Source: an uncultured Pseudogracilibacillus sp. (lineage in GTDB: Bacteria; Bacillota; Bacilli; Bacillales; Amphibacillaceae). Taken from it: a DNA stretch of 30,752 nucleotides. The position numbers and the translations under genes are program-made. A model generated the notes under the pieces. It was given only the letters and a program-made list of their open reading frames with translations, was not told where the DNA came from and did not search any database. Below, piece after piece: positions 6,911-15,535 of the stretch (within the stretch, counting starts at the first letter, position 1; the number at the start of each line of letters is the position of its first letter). The stretch covers positions 1-30,752 of the forward strand of contig CALGOZ010000105.1 of NCBI GenBank assembly GCA_937960785.1, in the 5' to 3' direction.

Positions 6911-7441
6911 TTGCTTAATTTATTTCTACCAAAAAAACATGTACAATCGATATATGATATAACACCAACCATGTTGAAAGACTTAGGTATTAAAGGAGTC
7001 GTCGTTGATCTTGACAATACTCTCGTTCCTTGGAACGTAAAAGAGGCAACAGACGAAGTTAGAGTCTGGCTGAAAACTTTACAAGATGCTGGGCTTTATG
7101 TTTTCGTCTTTTCAAATAATAATGAAGAACGGGTGAGGTATTTTGCTGAGCCTTTACAAATACCTTATTTAGCAAGAGCGCGAAAACCTTTGAAAAAATC
7201 TTTCGCCCATGTTAAAAAACAAATGAATATATCCCGTGGTCAACTAGCTGTCATTGGTGACCAGTTATTAACCGACGTTTTGGGTGGAAATCGTTTCGGT
7301 GCTTATACTATTTTAGTCCGACCGATTGTCGAATCGGATGCACCGGTTACGAAATTTAATCGTCAAATTGAAAAAATTATTTTAAATTACTTTTATCGAA
7401 CAGGAAAATTAACAAGGAGTGTCGTAAAAGATGACGAATAA
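6911..7441 (+). CDS. yqeG: YqeG family HAD-type phosphatase
   Basis: A 176-residue haloacid-dehalogenase (HAD) family IIIA protein. The nucleophile motif VVDLDNTLVPW is at about 33-43, motif II is FVFSNNNEERV, and the C-terminal acidic motif is VIGDQLLTDVLGGN. The substrate is not established, though relatives include phosphatidylglycerophosphate phosphatases. The start is a TTG at 6911-6913 behind AGGTG; the homologue also starts MLxxFLP. It overlaps yqeH by 11 bases. First gene of the eight-gene plus-strand operon. Confidence 0.93.
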   Translation: MLNLFLPKKHVQSIYDITPTMLKDLGIKGVVVDLDNTLVPWNVKEATDEVRVWLKTLQDAGLYVFVFSNNNEERVRYFAEPLQIPYLARARKPLKKSFAHVKKQMNISRGQLAVIGDQLLTDVLGGNRFGAYTILVRPIVESDAPVTKFNRQIEKIILNYFYRTGKLTRSVVKDDE

Positions 7442-8531
7442 ACATCATTGTGAAGGATGTGGCGTTCCATTACAGACAGAGGACAAGCAGGCCTTAGGGT
7501 ATGTGCCGAAATCTGCGTTAGAACGGGATTATATTTTATGTCAACGTTGTTTTCAATTAAGACATTATAATAAAAATGTGACCGTATCACTCTCCAGTGA
7601 TGATTATTTAAAGATGGTTAGCTCTATTCATGACAAAGAAGGGATCGTCGTCCATATTGTCGATGTGTTCGATGTCGATGGTACATTACTTAAAAACTTA
7701 CATCGAATCGTCGGAGATAAAAAAATATTTCTAGTTGCAAATAAGGTAGACTTATTACCAAAATCGACAAATTTTAAAAAAGTTCATGATTGGCTTCGCC
7801 GAATTTTAAAGGAAGCTCGAATTGAAGTAGAAGAAGTTTTCTTAATGTCAGCGAAAAAAGGCTATCAAGTGAATGAGTTAGCGATGGCTTTAGAAACGGC
7901 ACGAAATAAAGAAGATATTTATGTCGTTGGAGTGACGAATGTAGGAAAGTCGACCTTTATCAATCAGCTAATACAGCGATCGACTCGGTTAAAAGAAGCG
8001 ATTACGACCTCTTATTTTCCAGGAACGACATTAGATTTTATTAAAATCCCTCTCGATCATCATAGTGCTATGATCGATACGCCAGGCATCGTAAACGAAG
8101 GGCAAATTTCGCATTATATTTCTGAGGAAGATTTAAAGATAATTGTTCCTCGACGTGAGGTAAAACCACGAAATTATCAACTAAATCCTGAACAAACTTT
8201 ATTTTTCGGTGGTTTAGCTCGTTTTGATTTTGTAAAAGGAGAAATGCAGCCTTTCGTTTGTTATTTTTCTAACAATTTACGCATCCATCGTACAAAATTA
8301 GATAAAGCAGATGAACTGTACGAAAGGCAGCTTGGTGATCTATTAAGTCCACCGAATGAAAAAACGCTTGAACAACTACCACCCCTTGTAAAACAGTCCT
8401 ACCGTATTACAGAACCGAATACTGACATTGTCTTTTCGGGGTTAGGATGGATTACGGTGAAAGCAGGCAATATAACGGTCGATGTTCATTATCCGAAGGG
8501 ACTTACAGTTTCATTACGTGAGTCCTTTTAA
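7431..8531 (+). CDS. yqeH: Ribosome biogenesis GTPase YqeH (circularly permuted)
   Basis: GTPase that acts in assembly of the small ribosomal subunit in the cytoplasm. A zinc finger is formed by Cys7, Cys10, Cys37 and Cys40. The GTPase motifs come in permuted order: G4 NKVD (104-107), G5 SAK (140-142), then G1 GVTNVGKS (167-174), G2 around FPGTT, and G3 DTPG (216-219). This order defines the circularly permuted YlqF/YqeH class. A C-terminal domain of about 130 residues follows. Length 366 matches the family. It overlaps the 3' end of yqeG, suggesting coupled translation. Confidence 0.96.
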   Translation: MTNKHHCEGCGVPLQTEDKQALGYVPKSALERDYILCQRCFQLRHYNKNVTVSLSSDDYLKMVSSIHDKEGIVVHIVDVFDVDGTLLKNLHRIVGDKKIFLVANKVDLLPKSTNFKKVHDWLRRILKEARIEVEEVFLMSAKKGYQVNELAMALETARNKEDIYVVGVTNVGKSTFINQLIQRSTRLKEAITTSYFPGTTLDFIKIPLDHHSAMIDTPGIVNEGQISHYISEEDLKIIVPRREVKPRNYQLNPEQTLFFGGLARFDFVKGEMQPFVCYFSNNLRIHRTKLDKADELYERQLGDLLSPPNEKTLEQLPPLVKQSYRITEPNTDIVFSGLGWITVKAGNITVDVHYPKGLTVSLRESF

Positions 8532-8570
8532 AAGATTGTTTTATGTTTATTAAAGAAAGGGGAGTCCTAA

Positions 8571-9404
8571 GTGCAATATAAGTTCGCTTTAATTGGTTAT
8601 CCGATTACACATTCGTTGTCGCCTTGGATTCATGAACATTTCTTACAGGCGACTAATTTAGAAGGTTCCTATACTATTTATGAAATTTCTCCAGAAAAAG
8701 ACTTCGCCAACGAAATGGAAAAATTAAAGAAGGAAGCGTTTCACGGTTTTAATGTTACGGTTCCTTATAAAGAAAAAATGATCCCCTATTTAGATGAAAT
8801 CGATTCGCAAGCGAAAAAAATCGGCGCAGTAAATACTGTTTTGCAAAAAGATGGTCGTTGGATAGGTTACAACACGGACGGAATCGGATATGTAAGAGCA
8901 CTGTTTCATAAGTTTCAAGAACTAAGGGAAACTAAAAATATTAAGATATTGTTACTCGGTGCCGGTGGAGCTGCAAAAGGTATTTTACATGCCTTACTTT
9001 ATGAGGGATTTCAGCATATTACGATTGCGAATCGTTCTTTAGAGCGGGCTGAAATTTTAGCAAAAGCAAAGGAAGGAATTGAAGTGATCTCGTTAGATGA
9101 AGCAGCACGAAGGCTCGACCATTTTTCCTTAATTATTCAGACGACCTCCGTCGGTATGAAACCGAAGGAAGAAGATGTTATTATTTCCTTGGAAAATATA
9201 AAGGAAAACACGATCGTAAGTGATATCGTCTATCAACCGATTGAAACGCGATTCTTACAGGAAGCAAAGGAACGAGGTGCTCGAATTCATTACGGTCATT
9301 CGATGTTACTTTACCAAGCCCAATATGCTTTTGAAATTTGGACAGAGAAAGAACCTGATGCTCAAAGTCTTGATGAAAAACTAAAACAAACATTGGAAGG
9401 TTGA
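8571..9404 (+). CDS. aroE: Shikimate dehydrogenase (NADP+)
   Basis: Catalyses reduction of 3-dehydroshikimate to shikimate in aromatic amino acid synthesis. Residues visible: shikimate-binding SLSPWIHEHF (15-24), catalytic Lys67 in NVTVPYKE, Asp103 in NTDGIGY, and the Rossmann dinucleotide loop GAGGAAKG (130-137) followed by NRS. Length 277 is typical. The start is a GTG at 8571 with a GGGGAG ribosome binding site 6 bases upstream. B. subtilis has the same gene (there called aroD) at this position. It is the only biosynthetic enzyme of the aromatic pathway in the window. Confidence 0.95.
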   Translation: MQYKFALIGYPITHSLSPWIHEHFLQATNLEGSYTIYEISPEKDFANEMEKLKKEAFHGFNVTVPYKEKMIPYLDEIDSQAKKIGAVNTVLQKDGRWIGYNTDGIGYVRALFHKFQELRETKNIKILLLGAGGAAKGILHALLYEGFQHITIANRSLERAEILAKAKEGIEVISLDEAARRLDHFSLIIQTTSVGMKPKEEDVIISLENIKENTIVSDIVYQPIETRFLQEAKERGARIHYGHSMLLYQAQYAFEIWTEKEPDAQSLDEKLKQTLEG

Positions 9405-9410
9405 GGTAAG

Positions 9411-9704
9411 TTGTTAACAGGTAAACAGAAACGATTTTTACGAGCTAAGGCCCATCATTTACAGGCAATTTTTCAAGTAGGTAAAGATGGGGTAAATGAC
9501 AATATGATCAAACAACTAATCGATGTATTAGAAAAACGTGAGCTTATAAAAGTAAGTATTTTACAAAACTGTTTAGAGGATAAGGAAACGGTCGCAACGC
9601 AAATTAGGGAACAAACGGGAGCGGAAATCGTACAAATTATCGGTAACCAAATCGTCTTTTATAAACGTTCGACGGAAAATCCAACGATTGAATTACCTCA
9701 TTAA
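9411..9704 (+). CDS. yhbY: YhbY/YqeI family RNA-binding protein (CRM domain)
   Basis: A 97-residue single CRM-domain protein associated with ribosome assembly (large subunit precursor in E. coli). The conserved N-terminus reads LTGKQKRFLRAKAHHLQA, followed by FQVGKDGVN and the C-terminal VQIIGNQIVFYKRS. The start is TTG at 9411, preceded by TTGAGG in the 6-base spacer after aroE. B. subtilis calls it yqeI. The exact role in Bacillus is not settled. Confidence 0.93.
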   Translation: MLTGKQKRFLRAKAHHLQAIFQVGKDGVNDNMIKQLIDVLEKRELIKVSILQNCLEDKETVATQIREQTGAEIVQIIGNQIVFYKRSTENPTIELPH

Positions 9705-9715
9705 TAGGTGAAACG

Positions 9716-10303
9716 ATGAAGCGAATTTGTTTGTTTGGTGGTACGTTTGATCCGCCTCATAATGGCCATTTATCGATTGCGAAAGAAGTGATCGATTCAT
9801 TACAGTTAGATGAGGTATGGTTTATACCGACGTATGAACCACCGTTAAAGGACCGCGTTGTGACAAGTAGTAAGCACCGATTACAAATGTTAAAGCGAAT
9901 GATTGAAGGAAGGGAGCATTTTCGAATCGAGACGATCGAAATCGAACGAAAGGGCAAGTCCTATACGATTGATACAGTTCAAACGTTACAAAAACGTTAC
10001 CCGAAGGTGAAGTTTTACTTTTTAATTGGTGCTGATCAAGTAAATCAATTAAAAAAATGGCATCGAATTGACGAATTGGTGAAAATTATTCAATTTATCG
10101 GTGTTGAACGTCCAGGTTATCCATGGAAAGACGTCGACGTTGTTCATAAAATATCTGCACCCAAAATCGATATTTCTTCAACGCAAATTCGCCATTTACT
10201 AACACATGGAAAAGAAATTAAAAAATTCGTTCCAGAACGAGTTTATGCTTACATTAAGGAGCATCAGTTGTATGGATATCGAAGAAATGAAACGGATTGT
10301 TAA
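9716..10303 (+). CDS. nadD: Nicotinate-nucleotide adenylyltransferase
   Basis: Transfers AMP from ATP to nicotinate mononucleotide, giving deamido-NAD, the penultimate step of NAD synthesis. The nucleotidyltransferase signature GGTFDPPHNGH is at 8-18 and the second ATP motif ISSTQIR at 153-159. Length is 195. The ATG at 9716 follows AGGTG and starts 11 bases after yhbY. Its 3' end overlaps the yqeK start by about 30 bases. Pairing with yqeK is conserved in Firmicutes. Confidence 0.96.
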   Translation: MKRICLFGGTFDPPHNGHLSIAKEVIDSLQLDEVWFIPTYEPPLKDRVVTSSKHRLQMLKRMIEGREHFRIETIEIERKGKSYTIDTVQTLQKRYPKVKFYFLIGADQVNQLKKWHRIDELVKIIQFIGVERPGYPWKDVDVVHKISAPKIDISSTQIRHLLTHGKEIKKFVPERVYAYIKEHQLYGYRRNETDC

Positions 10304-10841
10304 AGCGAATTTAAGTGATAAACGTTATGCCCATACCTTACGAGTTACTAAATGTGCTTTAACGTTAGCGGAACGCTTTGATGTAGCAAAAGAAAAAGTA
10401 CAAATTGCTGCTCTTTTTCACGATTATGCAAAAGACGAAAGTCCAGAAAAATTAAGGCAATTAATCAAAGACTATCATTTACCTGAGACGCTCTTACAAT
10501 ATCATGATGAACTATGGCACGGTCCTGTAGCAGCTAAATGGCTCGAACAAGAAAAAGGAATAACCGACCAGGACATACTTAACGCCATTTACTACCATAC
10601 GACTGGTCGGTCCGAGATGAGCGATGTAGAGTTAGTCGTCTTTGTTGCCGATTATATCGAACCAGCCCGGGATTTTCCGGGAGTAGATACCGTTCGTGCG
10701 CTAGCTAAGAAGCGATTAGAACTAGCAGCCTATCAAGCCCTTAAACAGACGATTACCTTTTTAGTTAGTAAAGAAAAAATGATTCATCCGAATACATTTT
10801 ATGCTTATAATAATTTAACAAAAAAAGTAGGAGTGAAGTAA
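10272..10841 (+). CDS. yqeK: YqeK family HD-domain Ap4A hydrolase
   Basis: HD-domain metal hydrolase; members of the YqeK family split Ap4A symmetrically into two ADP. Metal ligands are His21, the His50-Asp51 pair in LFHDYAKDE, further histidines in the middle (ELWHGPVAA, IYYHTTGR), and the Asp of VADYIEP. The frame is open from 10206, but the homologous N-terminus begins at MDIEEMKRIV; the ATG at 10272 has AAGGAG 10 bases upstream, inside nadD, so I chose this start (189 residues). The longer form would add 22 unrelated residues. Confidence 0.92.
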   Translation: MDIEEMKRIVKANLSDKRYAHTLRVTKCALTLAERFDVAKEKVQIAALFHDYAKDESPEKLRQLIKDYHLPETLLQYHDELWHGPVAAKWLEQEKGITDQDILNAIYYHTTGRSEMSDVELVVFVADYIEPARDFPGVDTVRALAKKRLELAAYQALKQTITFLVSKEKMIHPNTFYAYNNLTKKVGVK

Positions 10842-10843
10842 GT

Positions 10844-11200
10844 TTGAAAGACACTGAATCGTTATTACACATTGTTGTTGAAGCAAGCGAAAATCGAAAG
10901 GCTGAAAACTGTGTCGTCTTGAGTATGGAAGGGTTAAATTCAATCGCCGATTATTTCGTTATTTGTCATGGAAATAATGAACGCCAAGTTCAAGCTATTG
11001 CCCGTTCCATTATGGACGAAGTGGAGGAAGAAGGGGTTACAATCCGTCGAGTCGAAGGATTCGAACAAGCCCGTTGGATTTTAATCGATTTAGGCGATAT
11101 TATTTGTCACGTCTTCCATCATGATGAACGTTCGTATTACAATTTAGAACGTCTATGGGGTGATGCCCAGGAAGTTCAAATCGGTGACAAAAGGCAATGA
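10844..11200 (+). CDS. rsfS: Ribosomal silencing factor RsfS
   Basis: Binds ribosomal protein uL14 on the 50S subunit and blocks joining with 30S, slowing translation in starvation. The 118-residue product shows the family features SIADYFVICHGNNERQVQAI (about 31-50) and GFEQARWILIDLGDIICHVF (about 72-91). The start is TTG at 10844, behind AGGAG about 12 bases upstream, 2 bases after yqeK. The stop overlaps the yqeM ATG (ATGA). B. subtilis name yqeL. Confidence 0.95.
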   Translation: MKDTESLLHIVVEASENRKAENCVVLSMEGLNSIADYFVICHGNNERQVQAIARSIMDEVEEEGVTIRRVEGFEQARWILIDLGDIICHVFHHDERSYYNLERLWGDAQEVQIGDKRQ

Positions 11201-11946
11201 CTACCTACGGTCAGTTTGCACTATTATACGATGAGCTTATGAAGGAAGCACCGTATGATGCGTGGTATCATGTGACAGTTCAAGCGACAGAAGGAAAGAA
11301 AGTACATTCAGTCCTCGACTTAGGTTGTGGTACTGGTGAAATTACCCTTCGCCTTGCTACACAATTTCCACGCATCTACGGTGTCGATCTGTCAAACGAT
11401 ATGTTAACAATCGCAAGAAAAAAGGCCGAATTGAAACGGGCGAATATTACGTGGGTTCAACAGGATATTCGTTTTTTAGAAGGATTTAAAAATATAGACT
11501 TAGTCGTAAGTTATTGTGATGTTATAAATTATATCGTAGAACAAGATGAGCTAAAAAAGGTGTTCCAACACGTTTACGATAGTTTAACGCCTGGTGGAAC
11601 TTTCATATTTGATATACACAGTATGGATTATGTAAAAAATAAGCTGTGGAATAATACATTTGCCTACAGTGGAGAAACATTAGCTTATATATGGGATTGT
11701 TTTCCAGGGAATGAGGCAGGAGAGATGTTTCATGAAATGACCTTTTTTTATCAAAATGAGGCAAAAAACGATACTTACCTACGTTTTGATGAGACCCATC
11801 ACCAACGAACTTTTCCAATTGAAACCTACATACATTTATTAAAAGAAATCGGATTTCAAAAGATTAAAACGTTTGCTGATTTTTCCTATGAAATAGAAAT
11901 TTCGCAGGATAAGGGTGAACGAATTTTTTTCGTTTTAGAGAAATAA
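11197..11946 (+). CDS. yqeM: Class I SAM-dependent methyltransferase YqeM
   Basis: A 249-residue putative methyltransferase. The SAM-binding motif VLDLGCGTGEI is at 39-49, the following acidic residue is in YGVDLSNDML, and the later motif is DLVVSYCDVINYI. A Pro-Gly-Gly turn (LTPGGTFIFDIH) matches motif III of the fold. The substrate is unknown. It overlaps rsfS by 4 bases and ends the operon; 160 bases separate it from the chosen comEA start. In B. subtilis comER follows here on the opposite strand, but I see no comER in this window. Confidence 0.9.
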   Translation: MTTYGQFALLYDELMKEAPYDAWYHVTVQATEGKKVHSVLDLGCGTGEITLRLATQFPRIYGVDLSNDMLTIARKKAELKRANITWVQQDIRFLEGFKNIDLVVSYCDVINYIVEQDELKKVFQHVYDSLTPGGTFIFDIHSMDYVKNKLWNNTFAYSGETLAYIWDCFPGNEAGEMFHEMTFFYQNEAKNDTYLRFDETHHQRTFPIETYIHLLKEIGFQKIKTFADFSYEIEISQDKGERIFFVLEK

Positions 11947-11993
11947 AGCGATTTTATCATAGAATCGAACGATTATTTTTCCCTTTTAGTCAT

Positions 11994-12022
11994 TTTACAA
12001 ATTATATCATTTTGTATACGAT
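11994..12022 (+). promoter_or_regulatory. Candidate promoter of the comE operon
   Basis: TTTACA (11994-11999) is followed after 17 bases by TACGAT (12017-12022), 85 bases before the comEA start. It lies in the only spacer upstream of comEA. I found no clean pair of ComK boxes (AAAA-N5-TTTT) in this spacer, so competence control through ComK is not shown by the sequence. Confidence 0.4.
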
Positions 12023-12106
12023 ACGAAGAAAGAGCGATCTCAAGAAGCGATGGTTCCTTCAGGTTCGTAGTAATTTGTTTTGAAATTCCGCCGAAAGGAA
12101 GCGAGA

Positions 12107-12724
12107 GTGTTGCATCATTTCTCTTCGATTACTCGACTATTACCAATTGCTATCTTGATTATTCTTTGTATTTTCTTCCTTTTTAAACGAGAGGAGCACA
12201 TTGATATAGAAGAAGACTCTTATACTGAAGATGTGCTTTTTGCTGATGGAATAGAAGAAGTAGAGCTACCAAATGAAGAAGTGATTGTCGATGTAAAAGG
12301 TGAGGTGAAAATGCCTGGTGTCTACTCTGTTCCTGCAATGGAACGAGTGCATAAAGTGATTGAACTTGCTGGAGGCTTTACGGCAGAGGCAGCCGAAAGC
12401 GAGATTAACCTGGCGCAAAAAGTTCATGATGAAATGGTAATCTACGTACCGAAAGAAGGCGAAGAAAATATTATCCCTTTTGCCTCAACAGTGGCTAATC
12501 AAACAAGTAGCTCTACGACAAGCTCAGAAGAACTCGTGCGAGTAAATATAGCGACAGTAGATGAGCTAACGACCCTTCAAGGAATCGGCCCAGCAAAAGC
12601 CCAAGCAATTATCGACTATCGGGAAGAACACGGACCCTTTCAAGTAGTTGAAGATTTATTAGAAGTAAGTGGAATTGGTGAGAAAACATTAGAAAATATA
12701 AAAGACTCAATTATTATCCCTTAG
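12107..12724 (+). CDS. comEA: Competence protein ComEA (DNA receptor)
   Basis: Membrane-anchored double-stranded DNA receptor of the transformation machinery. Order: one N-terminal membrane anchor (about 10-26), acidic spacer, SLBB-type domain (about 58-115, motif VDVKGEVKMPGVYSVP), a Ser/Thr-rich linker, and a C-terminal helix-hairpin-helix DNA-binding domain (about 144-205, motifs VNIATVDELTTLQGIG and GIGEKTLENIK). The frame opens with a TTG at 12080, but that has no ribosome binding site; GTG at 12107 has AAAGGA 7 bases upstream and puts the anchor near the N-terminus, so I chose it (205 residues). First of three com genes. Confidence 0.9.
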   Translation: MLHHFSSITRLLPIAILIILCIFFLFKREEHIDIEEDSYTEDVLFADGIEEVELPNEEVIVDVKGEVKMPGVYSVPAMERVHKVIELAGGFTAEAAESEINLAQKVHDEMVIYVPKEGEENIIPFASTVANQTSSSTTSSEELVRVNIATVDELTTLQGIGPAKAQAIIDYREEHGPFQVVEDLLEVSGIGEKTLENIKDSIIIP

Positions 12725-12744
12725 AAGAAAAGGTAGGTTAGAAA

Positions 12745-13200
12745 ATGGAACGAATTTCTTGGCATGAATATTTTTTATCACAGGCAAAATTAATTTCCTT
12801 ACGAAGTACGTGTACACGATTATCTGTTGGCGCGATTCTCGTCCGTAATAATCGTCTAATTGCAAGTGGTTATAATGGAAGTGTCGATGATAGTAGCCAT
12901 TGTATCGATGAAGGCTGTCTAATAGTTGACAATCATTGTGTTCGTACGGTTCATGCAGAGATGAACGCCTTACTTCAATGTGCACGTTTTGGTGTTGCGA
13001 CTGATGAAACGACGCTTTATGTGACACATTTTCCATGTCTACATTGTACGAAACATTTGATTCAAGCAGGAATTAAGGAAATTTTTTACGAACATGATTA
13101 TCGTAACAATGATACGGCTATTCAGCTGTTAGAAGAAGCAAATATTCCAGTAACTCAAGTACCAGTTGAAAGGGTAACAGTTACTGAACATAAAGAATGA
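12745..13200 (+). CDS. comEB: ComE operon protein 2, dCMP deaminase family
   Basis: A 151-residue zinc-dependent deoxycytidylate deaminase-like protein. The catalytic motif HAE is at 70-72 and the zinc cysteines are in PCLHC (97-101). A second cysteine cluster (HCIDEGC, VDNHC) matches the structural zinc-type region of dCMP deaminases. It would convert dCMP to dUMP; its requirement for transformation in B. subtilis is doubtful although it lies in the com operon. The ATG at 12745 follows an AAAGGTAGG site, 20 bases after comEA. Confidence 0.93.
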   Translation: MERISWHEYFLSQAKLISLRSTCTRLSVGAILVRNNRLIASGYNGSVDDSSHCIDEGCLIVDNHCVRTVHAEMNALLQCARFGVATDETTLYVTHFPCLHCTKHLIQAGIKEIFYEHDYRNNDTAIQLLEEANIPVTQVPVERVTVTEHKE

Positions 13201-13212
13201 AACGAATAAATC

Positions 13213-13234
13213 GAGGTGAAGCTTTATGTAAATG
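13213..13234 (+). promoter_or_regulatory. Start-stop element (ATG-TAA) at the comEC translation start
   Basis: A good ribosome binding site GAGGTG (13213-13218) is followed 7 bases later by ATG (13226-13228), then directly by TAA (13229-13231), then by two ATG codons (13232 and 13235), all in the same frame. The first ATG therefore makes only a one-codon product. The real comEC start is 13 or 16 bases from the binding site, which is long. This is either a start-stop control element or a nonsense mutation at codon 2 rescued by re-initiation. Confidence 0.75.
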
Positions 13235-15535
13235 ATGAAGGGGAGTAGTCATTTATTCGTTTTGAGTGCGACTTTTGCTTATATTGGTATTAAAACGGAC
13301 CGAACTTGGATTGTTTTCCTTTTGTTTTTAGGTTGGTTAGTCTTTTTATATTTTTTACGTCGACTTTCGTTTTTGCTTCTTAGCGTTATAGTAATAAGCT
13401 TCTTCTTATTTCTTGAATACTTTCCAGTCTACACGCCGGAATCCTATAAGACACCGATTTCTAGTCGAACGGTAACAGTGGAAGGGAAAATAGCGAGTCC
13501 AGTTCGTTACTACGATCAATCCCTTTCCTTCGATTTTATATTGAAAGATACGGAGGAAAAGGTGCGTGTCCTTTTTAGTGACTTTTCCTTAGATTCTCAT
13601 GAAAAGCTTACCTTTCCTTATACGTACGGAGCTCGATGTATTCTTAGCGGAAAGTGGGAAGAAGTGGAAGGTGCGACGAATCCGTTTCAATTCGATTATA
13701 AACAATATTTGTTTGAACGAGGAATCGTCGGGCAATTTTCTGTTACAAATAAAGCAGCAGTTCAATGTGTAGAACGAGCTACTTTTCTTACTAAACTTTA
13801 TTCCTTTCGCGAACAATTCCTCTTAAATAGTGAGCGAAGATTACATGAGGAAATAGCCCCTTGGCAACAGGCATTGATATTTGGTGAACGAAGTGCGTTA
13901 GATGATGAGATAACAACTTTATTTCAGCGATGGGGTTTATCCCATTTACTTGCGATATCAGGATTACATGTTGGGATTTTAATTGCAACTATATATATTA
14001 TTGCCTTACGTTTTTTTTCCTTAACGAAGGAGCAAGCTCAATTTACATTACTATGTTTTTTACCTATTTATGCACTTTTAGCTGGAAGTCAACCTTCTGT
14101 ACTTCGGGCAACTATGATGGCGATTTTAATCCTTTTGCTTAAAATCTTTCAAGTACGTTTACAACGTCTTGACATCGTTAGTCTAGCATTCCTAACGTTA
14201 ATATGTATTGATCGCACGATGATGTTTGATGTTGGTTTTCAGTTCTCTTTTCTCGTCACTTTTGCATTAATTTTATCAGCTGAATGGTTCTCGCACACTT
14301 CTTCAAAAATTATGCTCCTTTTTAAAATAAGTTTTGTCTCCCAAATGGCTATTGTTCCTCTACAAATGTATTATTTTTATCATTTTCAACCATTATCAAT
14401 TCTTATAAATATTTTGGTCGTGCCTTACTTTTCTTTTTTCGTTATTCCCTTTATGTTAATTGCATTTTTCCTTCCATATTTACCAAGTTTGTTTAAAGAT
14501 TCTTTCGAGTTAATCTTTTTAAAAGTACACCAATTCATAATAGGTATCGTCAAGCTTTTTGACGATTACGTCGATTATCCTTTTGTTTCGGGTGAAATTA
14601 CATTAACGATAGTTTTACTATATTACGCCATATTTATCGGAATGATGATTGCTTTAGAAAAGATAAGAAAGAAAGAAGCATTTTTTTATGGTATAGCCTT
14701 GACTATGTTGTTAACCTTTATAATTGTTCAACCTTACATCTCCTCTAAGGGTTCCGTTACGATGCTTGATATCGGTCAAGGAGATGCCTTGGTTATTGAG
14801 TTACCCTATCGGAGAGGAATCTTTTTTATCGATGCTGGTGCGACCTTTCACTTCGATGAGGAAGAACCGAGGGATACTGTTTATTCTCGAGTGATTCGTC
14901 CTTATTTGCAGGGTCGAGGAATTACGAAAATAGATGCGATTTTTGTCAGCCATCCTCATATTGATCATCATGGTTCAATACGGTATATGTTAGAAGAGGT
15001 GAGAATCGACGAAATTTTTATCGCAAATATTTATGATCGGGATGATCCCGAACTGAAAAAGTGGCTTAAAAATAACGAAACAACAGTTAGCACATTAAAA
15101 TACGGAGACAAAATCCAACGATATGATATATCTTTTACGGTTTTGTCACCGAAGAAAGATTATAAAGATACAAACGATAATTCGCTCGTATTGTATACGA
15201 AAATTGGTCCAGCATACATGTTGTTTACCGGTGATATTAGTGAAACAGTTGAGAAACAAATTATTGAAGACACGAAAGGTTTACGTGTTGATTTATTAAA
15301 AGTAGCTCATCATGGAAGTAACACATCGTCAGCGGAAGAATTTATTAGATCGCTTCAACCAAAGTATGCCTTCGTACCTGTTGGCAAAAATAATCGATAC
15401 GGTCATCCTTCAAAAGAAGTGATTGAACGATTAGATAAATTAGGAGCCACCATTTATCGTACGGATGAAGATGGCGCCGTACAATATATTTATTACGGAG
15501 AAAAAGGGATGATTCAACCGTTTAAAAGTAAATGA
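13232..15535 (+). CDS. comEC: ComEC/Rec2 competence DNA channel and nuclease
   Basis: Forms the inner-membrane channel that imports single-stranded DNA in transformation. The 767-residue product has N-terminal membrane segments, an extracytoplasmic OB-fold region (about 80-180), the multi-spanning Competence domain (about 210-490, motif AISGLHVG at 241-248), and a C-terminal metallo-beta-lactamase domain (about 507-767). The metal motif HPHIDHHG is at 574-581, with TGD at 666-668 and HHGS at 693-696, so the nuclease-type site looks complete. Full length, no internal frameshift. The start is unusual because an in-frame ATG-TAA precedes it. Confidence 0.94.
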   Translation: MMKGSSHLFVLSATFAYIGIKTDRTWIVFLLFLGWLVFLYFLRRLSFLLLSVIVISFFLFLEYFPVYTPESYKTPISSRTVTVEGKIASPVRYYDQSLSFDFILKDTEEKVRVLFSDFSLDSHEKLTFPYTYGARCILSGKWEEVEGATNPFQFDYKQYLFERGIVGQFSVTNKAAVQCVERATFLTKLYSFREQFLLNSERRLHEEIAPWQQALIFGERSALDDEITTLFQRWGLSHLLAISGLHVGILIATIYIIALRFFSLTKEQAQFTLLCFLPIYALLAGSQPSVLRATMMAILILLLKIFQVRLQRLDIVSLAFLTLICIDRTMMFDVGFQFSFLVTFALILSAEWFSHTSSKIMLLFKISFVSQMAIVPLQMYYFYHFQPLSILINILVVPYFSFFVIPFMLIAFFLPYLPSLFKDSFELIFLKVHQFIIGIVKLFDDYVDYPFVSGEITLTIVLLYYAIFIGMMIALEKIRKKEAFFYGIALTMLLTFIIVQPYISSKGSVTMLDIGQGDALVIELPYRRGIFFIDAGATFHFDEEEPRDTVYSRVIRPYLQGRGITKIDAIFVSHPHIDHHGSIRYMLEEVRIDEIFIANIYDRDDPELKKWLKNNETTVSTLKYGDKIQRYDISFTVLSPKKDYKDTNDNSLVLYTKIGPAYMLFTGDISETVEKQIIEDTKGLRVDLLKVAHHGSNTSSAEEFIRSLQPKYAFVPVGKNNRYGHPSKEVIERLDKLGATIYRTDEDGAVQYIYYGEKGMIQPFKSK

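Noticed and set aside
10206..10271. N-terminal extension of yqeK inside nadD
   Set aside because: The extra 22 residues are a shadow of nadD; the ATG at 10272 has a proper ribosome binding site.
11990..12016. AT-rich stretch upstream of comEA as a ComK site
   Set aside because: The A and T runs do not have the AAAA-N5-TTTT spacing and there is no second copy.
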